From Nitrospinae bacterium RIFCSPLOWO2_12_FULL_45_22 (lineage in GTDB: Bacteria > 2-12-FULL-45-22), in contig MHDQ01000258.1 of NCBI GenBank assembly GCA_001803565.1, positions 1 to 16,557 of the forward strand: a stretch of 16,557 nucleotides of DNA, given 5' to 3'. This document shows, one piece after another, positions 6,079 through 14,665 of this stretch; position 1 is the stretch's first letter, and every line of letters begins with the position of its first letter. The position numbers and the translations under genes are program-made. The notes beneath the pieces were generated by a model. That model saw nothing but the letters and a program-made list of their open reading frames with translations, did no database searches and was not told where the DNA came from.

Positions 6079-6252
6079 AGGATTACCTGTCCACGCTGTG
6101 GTCATCAAAAATGCTGGAATATGCGCAGTGGACTCTACCGATGCAGCCGATCTAAGTATCATCTTTCTGTTACCGCTGGCACGATATTTCAAGATAGTCG
6201 AATCCCTCTGCGATTGTGGTTTCGGGCTATATGGCAAGTGGTCAGCCAGAAG
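6079..6252 (+). pseudogene. IS1595-family transposase remnant (N-terminal zinc ribbon)
   Basis: The translated stretch 'CPRCGHQKCWNMRSGLYRC' followed by 'HLSVTAGTIFQDSRIPLRLW' and 'IWQVVSQK' matches the N-terminal zinc-ribbon and linker of IS1595-type transposases, which normally continue into an ISXO2-like DDE domain of some 200 residues. Here similarity ends at 'SQK' (about 6252) and the frame runs out at 6351 without the catalytic domain. The second Cys pair is damaged ('RCSRS' instead of C-x2-C), and there is no recognisable start. It is a dead fragment. No terminal inverted repeats were found. It marks past mobile-element activity next to the tRNA genes. Confidence 0.7.
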
Positions 6253-6541
6253 CTTATCAAAAATGTAAGCATCCCTAGGCTTACCACATTTACCCTTCCT
6301 GACGTGAATACGGCTCTGCCCATACTTTATATAAATATCTGCAATCCTTAGATCGGACTAGGAGCTACCCCTAATGTGATTTTATAGAAGAATTTGAAAT
6401 AGAGTGACTTAATAAAGTATTTTTATGGTCAGAAAGTGGTTGCACATAGGTTGCATTTTTGCTATTATTTTGTTGGTAATTGATAAGATTTAGTATTTGT
6501 TAACCCTTGAAAATACTGATATACCAGCTTTCGGGAACAGA

Positions 6542-6583
6542 CTTACAAGCCGGGGGTCACAGGTTCAAGCCCTGTTCCGCCTA
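6542..6583 (+). pseudogene. 3' half of a tRNA-Val(TAC); possible attachment-site remnant
   Basis: From 6542 the sequence follows the 3' half of a tRNA: anticodon loop CTTACAA (6542-6548, anticodon TAC), stem GCCGG (6549-6553), variable GGGTC, T-arm ACAGG-TTCAAGC-CCTGT (6559-6575) and acceptor strand TCCGCC(T). Upstream of 6542 there is no matching CCGGC stem, D-arm or 5' acceptor, so the 5' half is missing. The end reads TATT rather than the expected CACCA. It lies 17 bases before tRNA-Asp, the usual downstream neighbour of tRNA-Val. A 3' tRNA fragment of this kind is what site-specific integration into a tRNA gene leaves at one end of the inserted element. Two GGTTGCA direct repeats lie about 100 bases upstream, but no integrase gene is in the window. 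Confidence 0.65.
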
Positions 6584-6600
6584 TTCTTGGTATATATGGT

Positions 6601-6677
<77 letters not shown>

Positions 6678-6898
6678 ATACTATCAAGGCTTTACGGTTT
6701 TTGTCTCCTCCCTATTTTCCCCTTAGGATTCAAATATTGACTATCCGAGAGATAATTTACTCCCTGTTGGCAGGGGAAGGCCCTGCGGCTACGTTTTAAT
6801 ACATCTAGGATGACGTTAGAGCTGACAGCTCCAGGGAGACATTTTTGCACAAAAGTTATTGAGCGAAGTCTGAACTGGTGATAGAAGGGGGTAGTTGC

Positions 6899-8530
6899 AT
6901 GTTCAATGGGATCTTTCATATTCGGAAGCCGGATAACGAACCTGGACTCGACTATATGCCAGGCAGCAAGGAACGTCATGAACTAAAAGCTAAATTGAAA
7001 GAGATGCTTGAAAATCCTGTTGAAGTTCCCTGCATCATCGGTGGCCGGGAAGTTACTACGGGTGACCTTGTTGAAATGAGGGCACCTCATGACACCAAGA
7101 AAATTCTTGGGCACTATCATCGTGCTGGTCCCAGGGAGGCCGAGAAGGCAATTGCCGCTGCTAACCGGGCGAAGGTCTCATGGAGCGAGATGCAATGGTC
7201 CTCCAGGGCGACAGTATTGCTCAAAGCGGCAGAACTGTTGGCCGGCAAGTACCGCCAGACACTTAACGCCGCAACCATGGTGTGCATGAGCAAAACATGT
7301 CATCAAGCAGAAATCGACTCAGCCTGCGAATTGATTGATTTTTGGCGTTTTAATCCATATTTTATGACAGAGGTATACGACGACCAGCCGATTTCTACAA
7401 AAACCGTCCTTAATTACATGGAACATCGCCCTCTGGAGGGTTTTGTGTTCGCAGTATCTCCCTTTAATTTTACCTCGATTGCAGGGAACTTGCCTACTGC
7501 CCCGGCACTAATGGGCAATGCCGTTGTTTGGAAACCAGCCTCGGCGTCGGTCCTACCAGCGCACTATATCATGCAAGTATTAAAAGAGGCGGGGATGCCT
7601 GAGGGTGTAATCAATATGATCCCTGGACCGGGACCCGTAATTGGTCCCCCGGTGCTGAACCACCTGGACCTTGGTGGTGTGCATTTCACGGGGTCAACCT
7701 ACGTATTCTCCACCATATGGTTGACCATTGGATCTGATATACGTAAATACTACTCATACCCCCGAATAGTCGGCGAGACAGGGGGTAAGGACTTTATTTT
7801 CGCACACAGCTCTGCTGACGTGGAGGCATTTGTCACGGCCATCGTGCGTGGGGCCTTTGAATATCAGGGCCAGAAATGCTCCGCAGCAAGCCGCATCTAC
7901 GTTCCCGACAACATCTGGCCCCGGGTCAAAGAGCAAATGTGCGATGAGGTCGCAACAATTAAGGTTGGAGATGTCTGTGATTTCAGCAACTTTATGAATG
8001 CTGTAATCGACAAGAACGCCTTTGAAACGATCATCAAGTATATAAAATTTGCAAAAGAAGATCCCAATCTGGAAATACTTTGTGGTGGAACGTACAATAA
8101 CTCTGAGGGTTACTTTATCCAACCGACCGTCGTCGAAACCAAAGATCCGCAGTCCAAGCTGATGTGCGAGGAGATTTTCGGGCCGGTCGTAACTGTTTAT
8201 GTATATCCGGAGAAGGAATACGGAGAAACGCTGCGGTTGTGCAATAATACCAGCGCCTATGCGCTGACCGGTGGCATTTTTGCGCAGGACCGGTTTGCCA
8301 TCGTAACAGCAGTCAAGGCCTTGCGCAATGCGGCGGGCAACTTTTATATTAATGATAAGCCAACAGGAGCTGTGGTGGGCCAGCAACCTTTCGGTGGATC
8401 GCGTGCCTCAGGCACCAACGACAAAGCTGGCAGTTGGCTGAATTTGGAACGCTGGGTTTCGCCGCGTGCCATAAAAGAAACCTTTTTGCCACCGACCGAC
8501 TATCGCTATCCATTCATGACGGATAAGTAA
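6899..8530 (+). CDS. pruA: 1-pyrroline-5-carboxylate dehydrogenase (L-glutamate gamma-semialdehyde dehydrogenase)
   Basis: A 543-residue aldehyde dehydrogenase of the monofunctional type related to eukaryotic ALDH4A1, which oxidises glutamate semialdehyde to glutamate with NAD+ in proline breakdown. Catalytic Cys327 lies in 'YQGQKCSAASR' and the general base Glu293 in 'VGETGGKDF'; the 34-residue spacing is that of the family. 'SPFNFTSIAGNLPTAPALMGN' and 'EEIFGPVVTVYVY' are also family hallmarks. ATG 6899 with GAAGGGGG (about 6885-6891) is preferred to an in-frame GTG at 6878. No proline dehydrogenase gene is in the window, so the upstream step must be encoded elsewhere. By eye, its codon use looks richer in G+C at third positions than its neighbours, and it lies just beyond a tRNA junction, so transfer is possible. 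Confidence 0.93.
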   Translation: MFNGIFHIRKPDNEPGLDYMPGSKERHELKAKLKEMLENPVEVPCIIGGREVTTGDLVEMRAPHDTKKILGHYHRAGPREAEKAIAAANRAKVSWSEMQWSSRATVLLKAAELLAGKYRQTLNAATMVCMSKTCHQAEIDSACELIDFWRFNPYFMTEVYDDQPISTKTVLNYMEHRPLEGFVFAVSPFNFTSIAGNLPTAPALMGNAVVWKPASASVLPAHYIMQVLKEAGMPEGVINMIPGPGPVIGPPVLNHLDLGGVHFTGSTYVFSTIWLTIGSDIRKYYSYPRIVGETGGKDFIFAHSSADVEAFVTAIVRGAFEYQGQKCSAASRIYVPDNIWPRVKEQMCDEVATIKVGDVCDFSNFMNAVIDKNAFETIIKYIKFAKEDPNLEILCGGTYNNSEGYFIQPTVVETKDPQSKLMCEEIFGPVVTVYVYPEKEYGETLRLCNNTSAYALTGGIFAQDRFAIVTAVKALRNAAGNFYINDKPTGAVVGQQPFGGSRASGTNDKAGSWLNLERWVSPRAIKETFLPPTDYRYPFMTDK

Positions 8531-8590
8531 TGTTTGTCTAGAAGATACCCCCCACCCTAATCCTCCCCCTTGCATGAAATATTTGCCGAA

Positions 8591-8644
8591 GCAAGCTTAA
8601 AGGCTTGCCCTACATGAGTTCGAAAAAAAGAATTGCATTTTTCG
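8591..8644. repeat. Two intergenic hairpins between pruA and the DUF362 gene
   Basis: GCAAGC (8591-8596) and GCTTGC (8603-8608) form a 6-bp stem with loop TTAAAG. CGAAAAA (8621-8627) and TTTTTCG (8638-8644) form a 7-bp stem with a 10-base loop. The first resembles short palindromic repeats scattered in such genomes. The second, ending in a T-run, could serve as a weak terminator for pruA or lie in the leader of the next gene. Confidence 0.45.
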
Positions 8645-8708
8645 GGTTAATGTATCTTAGTTAAGTGAGTGGGTGAGAGATATAATCAAAGGAAAGGAGA
8701 TAAAGAAA

Positions 8709-9878
8709 ATGAAAAAGCTTCGGGGGTTATCAAACAAAGAGAATATTCATCATGAAGAGACCAAGCATGTATCCAGAAGGGATTTTATTAAAACGGTTGC
8801 TACCGGCGCTGCGGTTATAACAACCGGTAAGAGTCTTGACGCATCTTTTGTTTCTATGGTAGAGGCCAGTCAATACTCCACTGCAGTTAAAAAGTCCGCC
8901 CATCTCTTTTCTGCGGTGGGAAGGGTAGTGGAGGTACAGGATGAACTGGTGGCAGCCAAATCCTATGACCCGGATGCCTCTATCGTGCAGAAAATGATGG
9001 ATAGAGGTATGAGAGAACTCACAGGAAAAAGCTCATTAGTGGAGGCCTGGCGAAGTTTTGTCTCCCCCGAGGATGTGGTAGGTATTAAGGTGAACGTTAC
9101 CGGGGGTAAAGTGGTCATGTCTAACTATGCTGTGATAAATTCTATCATAGATGGGCTGAAGAGCGCCGGGATTAAAGAGAACAACATCATTGTCTGGGAA
9201 AGGCATTCCGGCCGATTGGAAACGGTCGGTTTTAAGCTTAACAAAAGTTCGCAGGGAGTGAGGATTTATGCTACCGGAGATGGGGTAGGCTACGATCCGG
9301 AGGTCTACTATGATACCAACATACCGGGTGAGCTGCGCGAGTCTGATCTTGAGTATGGAAAAAAGGAGATAAGCACCAGATCATACTTCAGTAAGATAGT
9401 AACCCAGCAAATAACCAAGCTGATCACGGTTCCTGTGATCAAAGACGCCAGTCAAGCGGGCATTGCTATAACATTAAAGAATCTATCCTTCGGAACAGTA
9501 GACAATACCCCCAGGTTTCATCCGCCTGATATACTTTGTGATCCGGCTATCCCTGAGATTTGCGCCAATCCTGTTCTGCGAGATAAAGCTGTACTACATA
9601 TCCTCGATGCCGTTCATGCACAATATAATGGGGGCCCTCAGGGCAATCCCCAATGGGTATGGAATTACAACAGTATTCTCTTCAGCACTGATCCGGTAGC
9701 TTTAGACTATTTGGGAGCCCAGATTATCAACGAAAAGCGGAAGAAAGAAGGAATGCCTGAATTGGCGAAAGCAGGAAAAGACCCAAGACATATCAACACA
9801 GCGGCTAGAAAGGGGTTAGGCACGAATGACCCAGGCAAGATCGACCATCTCAAGATCGACCTCACGGAGGTAAGTTAA
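8709..9878 (+). CDS. Tat-exported DUF362 domain protein
   Basis: From ATG 8709 (preceded by GGAAAGGAG) the product has 389 residues. It carries a twin-arginine signal, 'SRRDFIKTVATGAAVITTG' (R23/R24), implying export of a folded protein across the cytoplasmic membrane. The body matches DUF362: 'VGIKVNVTGGKVVMSNYAVI', 'LKSAGIKENNIIVWERHSGR' and near the end 'AVHAQYNGGPQ...STDPVALDYLGAQII'. No ferredoxin-type cysteine clusters are present, unlike DUF362 fusions with 4Fe-4S domains. The biochemical function of the family is unsettled. Its TAA shares one base with the ATG of the following DUF6599 gene, so the two are translationally coupled and probably work together outside the cytoplasm. An in-frame GTG at 8673 would place 12 more residues before the signal and is less likely. 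Confidence 0.85.
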   Translation: MKKLRGLSNKENIHHEETKHVSRRDFIKTVATGAAVITTGKSLDASFVSMVEASQYSTAVKKSAHLFSAVGRVVEVQDELVAAKSYDPDASIVQKMMDRGMRELTGKSSLVEAWRSFVSPEDVVGIKVNVTGGKVVMSNYAVINSIIDGLKSAGIKENNIIVWERHSGRLETVGFKLNKSSQGVRIYATGDGVGYDPEVYYDTNIPGELRESDLEYGKKEISTRSYFSKIVTQQITKLITVPVIKDASQAGIAITLKNLSFGTVDNTPRFHPPDILCDPAIPEICANPVLRDKAVLHILDAVHAQYNGGPQGNPQWVWNYNSILFSTDPVALDYLGAQIINEKRKKEGMPELAKAGKDPRHINTAARKGLGTNDPGKIDHLKIDLTEVS

Positions 9879-10954
9879 TGATTGGGCAAAAAAATCAATG
9901 GCGCTGCCCTCATGGCATTAGTAAAGCAAGACGAATGTGGATTTTTTCCATCATACTCTGGTGCCTGACTAATGGATTATCCAGAGGTGAAGGATATAAT
10001 GCGGCGTCTCTAAACCCGACTGACTTATTGCCAGGTAAAAAAGAGCTGATGGAATGGAGTTCTGTAAGCCCTCCCGAGGTATACCTAAAAGAAGGGCTTT
10101 TTGACTACATGGATGGAGGCGCCGAATTATACCTGGAATTTAATTTCAAGCGGGTTGCTATTCAGGAGTATACCAATAAACAGGGTTCCTCTTTCATGAT
10201 AGAAGTTTACCAGATGGACAGTCCGAACAATGCTTATGGGATTTATTCGTTTGATACCCGCGGGGAACACCCTGTTATCGGGCAGGGGGCGACTTATAGT
10301 TCAGGATTACTCAAATTTTGGAAAGACCGTTTCTTCTGCCGTATCCTTTCTCTCGACCAAGGGGAAAATTTGAAAAGCATTATCTTTGCAATAGGAGAAA
10401 AAATAGCGGCAAGAATCCTAACTGAAGGGGCTAGACCGCACATACTAACTTATGTCCCCAGGGAGAATATAACCCCTGAAAGTATCCATTATTTTCATCA
10501 GAGAGTTACACTCAATAATTTCTATTACCTATCAGATAAAAACGTTCTGAATCTTAATGAAAAGACTGAAGGGGTATTTTTTGAGTATAAACCCGGAGGA
10601 AAAATCGCCAAGGTAATTCTTATAAGATATCCTCGGACGGAAGATTCCTTAGCCGCTTTCAAGAAGTTCCTTAACTTATACCTTCAGGATAAAGATTTTA
10701 ACAATGTCGGATCAAACGAAGAGAAAGAAATTATAAGGTCAGTGCGGGATGGGGAGTATATGGGAATTAAATTGGATCGAGATTACTTGGTACTCGTCTT
10801 TGAAACCAGAAACAAGCAAATTTGCCAAGATATCTTAAGGGGCATGAGTAGAAGATTGAGGGTCAGAAAGTCCGAATGTATGGTATCATCATTCTGCTGT
10901 CTGGTTCGTAGAACGCTGGCCCATGGCCAGAACCATGATCCTTCGCATCGATGA
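9878..10954 (+). CDS. DUF6599-like exported protein
   Basis: The start overlaps the preceding stop (TAATG). Residues 17-38 (KARRMWIFSIILWCLTNGLS) look like a secretion signal with a basic n-region; ATG 9938 or nearby would be a shorter alternative. The mature part fits the DUF6599 pattern: 'LFDYMDGGAELYLEFNFKRV', 'IEVYQMDSPNNAYGIYSFDT' and 'GLLKFWKDRFFCRIL'. Members are predicted exported proteins of unknown function in anaerobic and sediment bacteria. No metal-binding motif stands out. The last 25 or so residues (from 'VRKSECMVSSFCC') are Cys/Arg-rich and unlike the rest, possibly a small frameshift or read-on extension. Coupling to the DUF362 gene suggests a shared periplasmic task. Confidence 0.7.
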   Translation: MIGQKNQWRCPHGISKARRMWIFSIILWCLTNGLSRGEGYNAASLNPTDLLPGKKELMEWSSVSPPEVYLKEGLFDYMDGGAELYLEFNFKRVAIQEYTNKQGSSFMIEVYQMDSPNNAYGIYSFDTRGEHPVIGQGATYSSGLLKFWKDRFFCRILSLDQGENLKSIIFAIGEKIAARILTEGARPHILTYVPRENITPESIHYFHQRVTLNNFYYLSDKNVLNLNEKTEGVFFEYKPGGKIAKVILIRYPRTEDSLAAFKKFLNLYLQDKDFNNVGSNEEKEIIRSVRDGEYMGIKLDRDYLVLVFETRNKQICQDILRGMSRRLRVRKSECMVSSFCCLVRRTLAHGQNHDPSHR

Positions 10955-11143
10955 TATGCTTTATGGAAAAAAACCATCTTAATAAGGTTAAGTGTTTTTG
11001 CTGGTAGCTATTTTACTTAGGTATCTTTCGGGAAAGGCTCTACTGATCCCATATCCTTGGCTTTACCTGTGAGGCTCTTTATGCTAAATTATAGATTGGT
11101 TATACTTTTGCAGTAAGGCGGCAATAGGGACAAGCAGCTATGG

Positions 11144-11213
11144 GCACTATTGGGGCGCAATAGGGTGCTGTGCCTACGGCAGATTAGAAGGGATTTTATC
11201 GGGGTCTGACCCC
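11144..11213 (+). promoter_or_regulatory. Stem-loops in the leader of the copper ATPase gene
   Basis: Two palindromes lie in the 271-base gap (10955-11225) before the ATPase. GCACTATTG (11144-11152) pairs with CAATAG/GTGC (11158-11168, two extra bases). GGGGT-CTG-ACCCC (11201-11213) ends 4 bases before the Shine-Dalgarno GAGG (11218-11221) and could hinder ribosome access. No clear CueR or CopY operator was recognised. The rest of the gap shows nothing further. Confidence 0.35.
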
Positions 11214-11225
11214 AACTGAGGAAAG

Positions 11226-13487
11226 ATGACAGGGTATACAGAAGCTCAAGATTTGAGTCCTTCGTCTAGATCCACAGCTAAGGCTATTCTGCGGCTAGCA
11301 GGTTTGTCATGCGCCTCTTGTGTTAATCGAGTAGAGAAGTCATTGAGTCATACCCCCGGAATAATCAGGGCCACCGTTAATCTGGCTTCCCAGGAGGCAG
11401 TGGTTGAGTATCTGGCAGACCTTACTAACCCTGAAGGGCTTAAAAAAGTCATCGAGGCATTAGGCTATCAGGTTCTGAGCACGGGCACCGAAAAAGGCCT
11501 AGAAGCGCCAAACGAGGAGCTCCGGGAAAAGGGGTATTATCGGCTTAGAAAGAAATTTGTTATCAGCGCCATCCTGGGTGGCCTTGTTATGCTTATCAGT
11601 ATGTCAATCCATTCTCCTTCACCAGCATTATTTTTTACCTTATTCTTATTAACTACACCGGTGTTTGTCTGGGGTGGGGCGCAATTCTTTGTGGGCGCCT
11701 GGAAGGCCCTGAGACAAAAGACGGCTGATATGAATACCTTGATAGTTATTGGTACCTCGGCCGCATACCTATACAGTACTGCGGTCACCTTCTCACCATC
11801 ATTATTTGCGAGTACGGGACAAAAACCCCTGGTCTATTTTGATACTACCGCTATGATTATTGTCCTTATTTTGCTGGGTAGAATGCTGGAGGAGCGGGCT
11901 AAGGGCAGGACTACTCAGGCCATAGTGAGGCTTATGGGCTTAAGACCTAAGACAGCATGGGTATTGAGAGGAGTACAGGAGATAGAAATACCAGTAGAAG
12001 AGATCAGGGTAGGGGACCTGATCATGGTAAAGCCCGGGGAAAAAATCCCGGTAGACGGTATTGTAACCGAAGGGCAATCCCTGGTAGACGAGTCTATGTT
12101 AACAGGAGAGAGTCTACCAGTAGAAAAAAGAGTAGGGGATGAAGTAATAGGTGCTACCATGAATAAATACGGGGGTTTTAAATTCCTGGCTACTAAGGTA
12201 GGGAAGGATACAGCCCTGGCCCAGATAATCCGGCTGGTACAGGAAGCACAGGGCTCTAAAGCCCCTATTCAGCGTATGGCGGATCTGGTAGCGGCCTATT
12301 TTGTCCCTTCTGTACTGGGGATAGCGGTACTTACTTTCTTTATCTGGCATTTCCTGGGGCCATCAGCATCCTTTACTTTTGCCTTGCTTAATTTTATTGC
12401 GGTACTTATTATTGCCTGCCCTTGTGCGATGGGCCTGGCTACCCCTACGGCTATAATGGTCGGTACCGGCAAAGGGGCTGAGTATGGCGTCCTGATCAAA
12501 GGCGGTGAAAGTCTGGAAACCTTGCACAAAATAGATACTATTGTTTTTGATAAGACCGGTACCCTTACTAAGGGGGAGCCGCGGGTAACGGATATCTATC
12601 CCTTGCCTGGTTATGATCTTAATGAGGTGCTAAGATGGGCCGCTTCAGCCGAAAAGGGTTCTGAGCACCCTTTAGCCAGGGCTGTTGTTGAAATAGCAAG
12701 AGAAAAGGGAATTGCAATAGAAGATCATGAAGGATTAGAGGCTATACCCGGTTATGGTGTTAAGGCCCAAATAAATGGTAAGATGGTCCTACTGGGTAAT
12801 CAAAAATATATGGAGCAGCAAGGGGTTGAATTAAATGGACTGGAAAAGCAAGCCGGCATATTTTCTGCGCAGGGTAAGACTCCTATCTTTGTCGCCCTGG
12901 GGCTAAAGAGTTTAGGGTTATTGGCAGTAGCAGATACCTTGAAAGAAAGCTCAGCAGAAGCCCTGGGGAAGCTAAAAGCCCGTAGCTTACACCTGGTTAT
13001 GATAACAGGGGATAATGAACGAACTGCCGGGGCTATTGCCCATATGCTAGGTATCCAACAGGTTATGGCGGACGTATTACCACAAGAAAAGGCGCTAGAA
13101 ATAAAAAAACTGCAAGCCCAGGGTAAGACTGTGGCTATGGTAGGAGACGGGATCAATGATGCACCGGCACTGGCCCAAGCCCATGTAGGTATAGCCCTCG
13201 GTACCGGGACGGATGTGGCGATGGAGAGTGCAGACATTACCTTGATGCAAGATAATTTGTTAGGTATAGTGAGGGCTATAGCCCTTAGCAATAGAACCAT
13301 GCGGACCATAAAACAAAATCTTTTCTGGGCCTTTTTCTATAATGTAGTGGCTATACCGGTTGCCGCTGGCGCCTTATACCCCCGGTGGGGGATATTGTTG
13401 GATCCTATGATTGCAGCCGGGGCTATGGCCTTCAGCTCGGTATCGGTAGTGACCAATTCCTTAAGGTTGAGGCAGCTTAGGCTGTAG
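11226..13487 (+). CDS. copA: Copper-translocating P-type ATPase (P1B-1)
   Basis: This 753-residue pump exports Cu(+) across the inner membrane with ATP. One N-terminal heavy-metal-binding domain holds 'GLSCASC' (C29, C32). Membrane helices are followed by the actuator motif TGES (293-296), the intramembrane CPC metal site (C398-P-C400), the phosphorylated Asp442 in DKTGTLT, 'SEHPLA' (H481-P482) in the nucleotide domain and GDGINDAPA (from G640). Helix seven '[11 protein letters not shown]' and helix eight '[17 protein letters not shown]' carry the Asn/Tyr and Met/Ser residues of the Cu(+) subclass. Length and order are standard. ATG 11226 has GAGG 4 bases upstream. No copper chaperone or regulator is adjacent; a GalT homologue follows 10 bases later, an unexpected operon partner. 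Confidence 0.95.
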   Translation: MTGYTEAQDLSPSSRSTAKAILRLAGLSCASCVNRVEKSLSHTPGIIRATVNLASQEAVVEYLADLTNPEGLKKVIEALGYQVLSTGTEKGLEAPNEELREKGYYRLRKKFVISAILGGLVMLISMSIHSPSPALFFTLFLLTTPVFVWGGAQFFVGAWKALRQKTADMNTLIVIGTSAAYLYSTAVTFSPSLFASTGQKPLVYFDTTAMIIVLILLGRMLEERAKGRTTQAIVRLMGLRPKTAWVLRGVQEIEIPVEEIRVGDLIMVKPGEKIPVDGIVTEGQSLVDESMLTGESLPVEKRVGDEVIGATMNKYGGFKFLATKVGKDTALAQIIRLVQEAQGSKAPIQRMADLVAAYFVPSVLGIAVLTFFIWHFLGPSASFTFALLNFIAVLIIACPCAMGLATPTAIMVGTGKGAEYGVLIKGGESLETLHKIDTIVFDKTGTLTKGEPRVTDIYPLPGYDLNEVLRWAASAEKGSEHPLARAVVEIAREKGIAIEDHEGLEAIPGYGVKAQINGKMVLLGNQKYMEQQGVELNGLEKQAGIFSAQGKTPIFVALGLKSLGLLAVADTLKESSAEALGKLKARSLHLVMITGDNERTAGAIAHMLGIQQVMADVLPQEKALEIKKLQAQGKTVAMVGDGINDAPALAQAHVGIALGTGTDVAMESADITLMQDNLLGIVRAIALSNRTMRTIKQNLFWAFFYNVVAIPVAAGALYPRWGILLDPMIAAGAMAFSSVSVVTNSLRLRQLRL

Positions 13488-13497
13488 GGAGGTAATC

Positions 13498-14454
13498 ATG
13501 CCAGAGTTGAGAAGAGAAGCGATATTGCGGCGATGGGTAGCTATATCTGACCCGCCGGCGATAGAGACCGCAGAAGGTTGCCCCTTTTGTCCGGGGAACG
13601 AGGCCAGGACCCCACCCGAGACCTATGCCTTAAGAGAACCACCTGGGCCACCTAATAGCACCGGCTGGCAAGTCAGGGTTGTCTCTAATAAATACCCATT
13701 TTTCCGGTTAGAGGGTGGGATGGCTAAGAGGGCTGAAGGGATGTATGATCTGATGAATAATCTAGGGGCTCATGAAATCGTCATAGAGACCCCTGACCAC
13801 GAAGAAACCTGGCCCCAGATGGAATTAAGGCAGTTGGAGAATATCATAAAGGCCTATCGCCAACGGTATATGGAACTTAGGGGGGACCCCCGTTTTAAAC
13901 AGATCTTTGTTGCTCGCCACAACCGAAGGTCCGCCCATGATTACCATAACTCTCTGTCCCACATTGTAACTATGGCTGTAATACCACGAAGGATAGATGA
14001 GGAGATCAATGGGACGCTGGATTATTTGCGGAGAAAAGACCGCTGTATTTTTTGCGATATAATATACCAGGAACAAAGGGACCAGACCCGCGTGATTATT
14101 GATACCGAGAGCTTCCTTACCTTCGCACCATATGCCTCCAGGTATCGCTATGAGACCTGGGTAATGCCCAAGGGTCACCTGCCCGATTTTGCCCGGATTA
14201 CCGACCCTCAGATTAGCGACCTGGCTTATAATCTAAAGACAATTTATACCAAATTTCAAAAGGCCCTGGATGACCCCGTTGTTAGTTTTATCCTCCATAC
14301 TACCCCATTGCAAGAGGCTTACCGGGAAGAGTATCATTGGCATATTGAACTTAGGCCGAGGCTGGAAAGACAGCCTGGGTTTGAATGGGGAACCGGCTTC
14401 TTTATAAATTTTGTCGCACCGGAGAGGGCCGCTGCTGCCTTAAGAGAAGCATAA
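13498..14454 (+). CDS. galT: Galactose-1-phosphate uridylyltransferase homologue (GalT/HIT superfamily)
   Basis: The 318-residue protein has both GalT halves. The N-terminal half shows 'CPFCPGNEARTPPE' (C28, C31 zinc ligands), 'VRVVSNKYPFF' and 'GAHEIVIETPDH'. The C-terminal half shows 'CIFCDI' (C183, C186) and 'YHWHIELRPRL...GFEWGTGFFIN', which is canonical. The enzyme moves UMP between UDP-glucose and galactose 1-phosphate. The usual H-P-H-[GS]-Q active site reads D-Y-H-N-S (148-152): the nucleophilic histidine is kept (H150), the first histidine, a zinc ligand in E. coli GalT, is Asp, and the following glutamine is Ser. Substrate choice may therefore differ; a nucleotidyltransferase of related type is an alternative. 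GGAGGT (13488-13493) precedes ATG 13498, 10 bases after the ATPase stop, so co-transcription is likely. Confidence 0.82.
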   Translation: MPELRREAILRRWVAISDPPAIETAEGCPFCPGNEARTPPETYALREPPGPPNSTGWQVRVVSNKYPFFRLEGGMAKRAEGMYDLMNNLGAHEIVIETPDHEETWPQMELRQLENIIKAYRQRYMELRGDPRFKQIFVARHNRRSAHDYHNSLSHIVTMAVIPRRIDEEINGTLDYLRRKDRCIFCDIIYQEQRDQTRVIIDTESFLTFAPYASRYRYETWVMPKGHLPDFARITDPQISDLAYNLKTIYTKFQKALDDPVVSFILHTTPLQEAYREEYHWHIELRPRLERQPGFEWGTGFFINFVAPERAAAALREA

Positions 14455-14470
14455 TAGAAATATAAGCGTT

Positions 14471-14595
14471 CAGCTTTCAGCCGTCAGCTTTCAACTAAAT
14501 CAATCGTGAGGCGTAAGGAATAAGAGGGTAAGGGGTAAAGCGTGAGAGCGTGAGGCGTAAGGAGATACTCCTCACGCCTTACGCCTTACGCCTTA
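14471..14595. repeat. Repeat-rich intergenic segment (direct, tandem and inverted)
   Basis: CAGCTTTCA occurs twice (14471-14479, 14485-14493). GTGAGGCGTAAGG occurs twice (about 14506-14518 and 14550-14562). The segment GCGTGAGGCGTAAGGAG (about 14549-14565) faces CTCCTCACGCCTTACGC with two mismatches, making a 17-bp stem. The right arm ends in three tandem CGCCTTA units (14575-14595). It resembles dispersed REP-like repeats. It may end the copA-galT transcript; there is no coding potential here. Confidence 0.75.
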
Positions 14596-14665
14596 CGATA
14601 AGTTTTGTGGCCGATGAATGCTCAAAGTTCTTAGATAAACAACATAGAGAACCTTGGGGGAGAAA

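Noticed and set aside
7754-8386. 210-residue minus-strand frame inside pruA
   Set aside because: It lies wholly opposite a well-supported dehydrogenase gene, has no recognisable family features and no ribosome site; it is a shadow of the coding strand.
12800-13309. 169-residue minus-strand frame inside copA
   Set aside because: Opposite the conserved ATP-binding region of the pump; its Ser/Ala/Ile-rich composition is the mirror of that coding sequence.
14506-14595. CRISPR-like array
   Set aside because: The repeats are short, partly inverted and without regular unique spacers, and no cas genes occur in the window.
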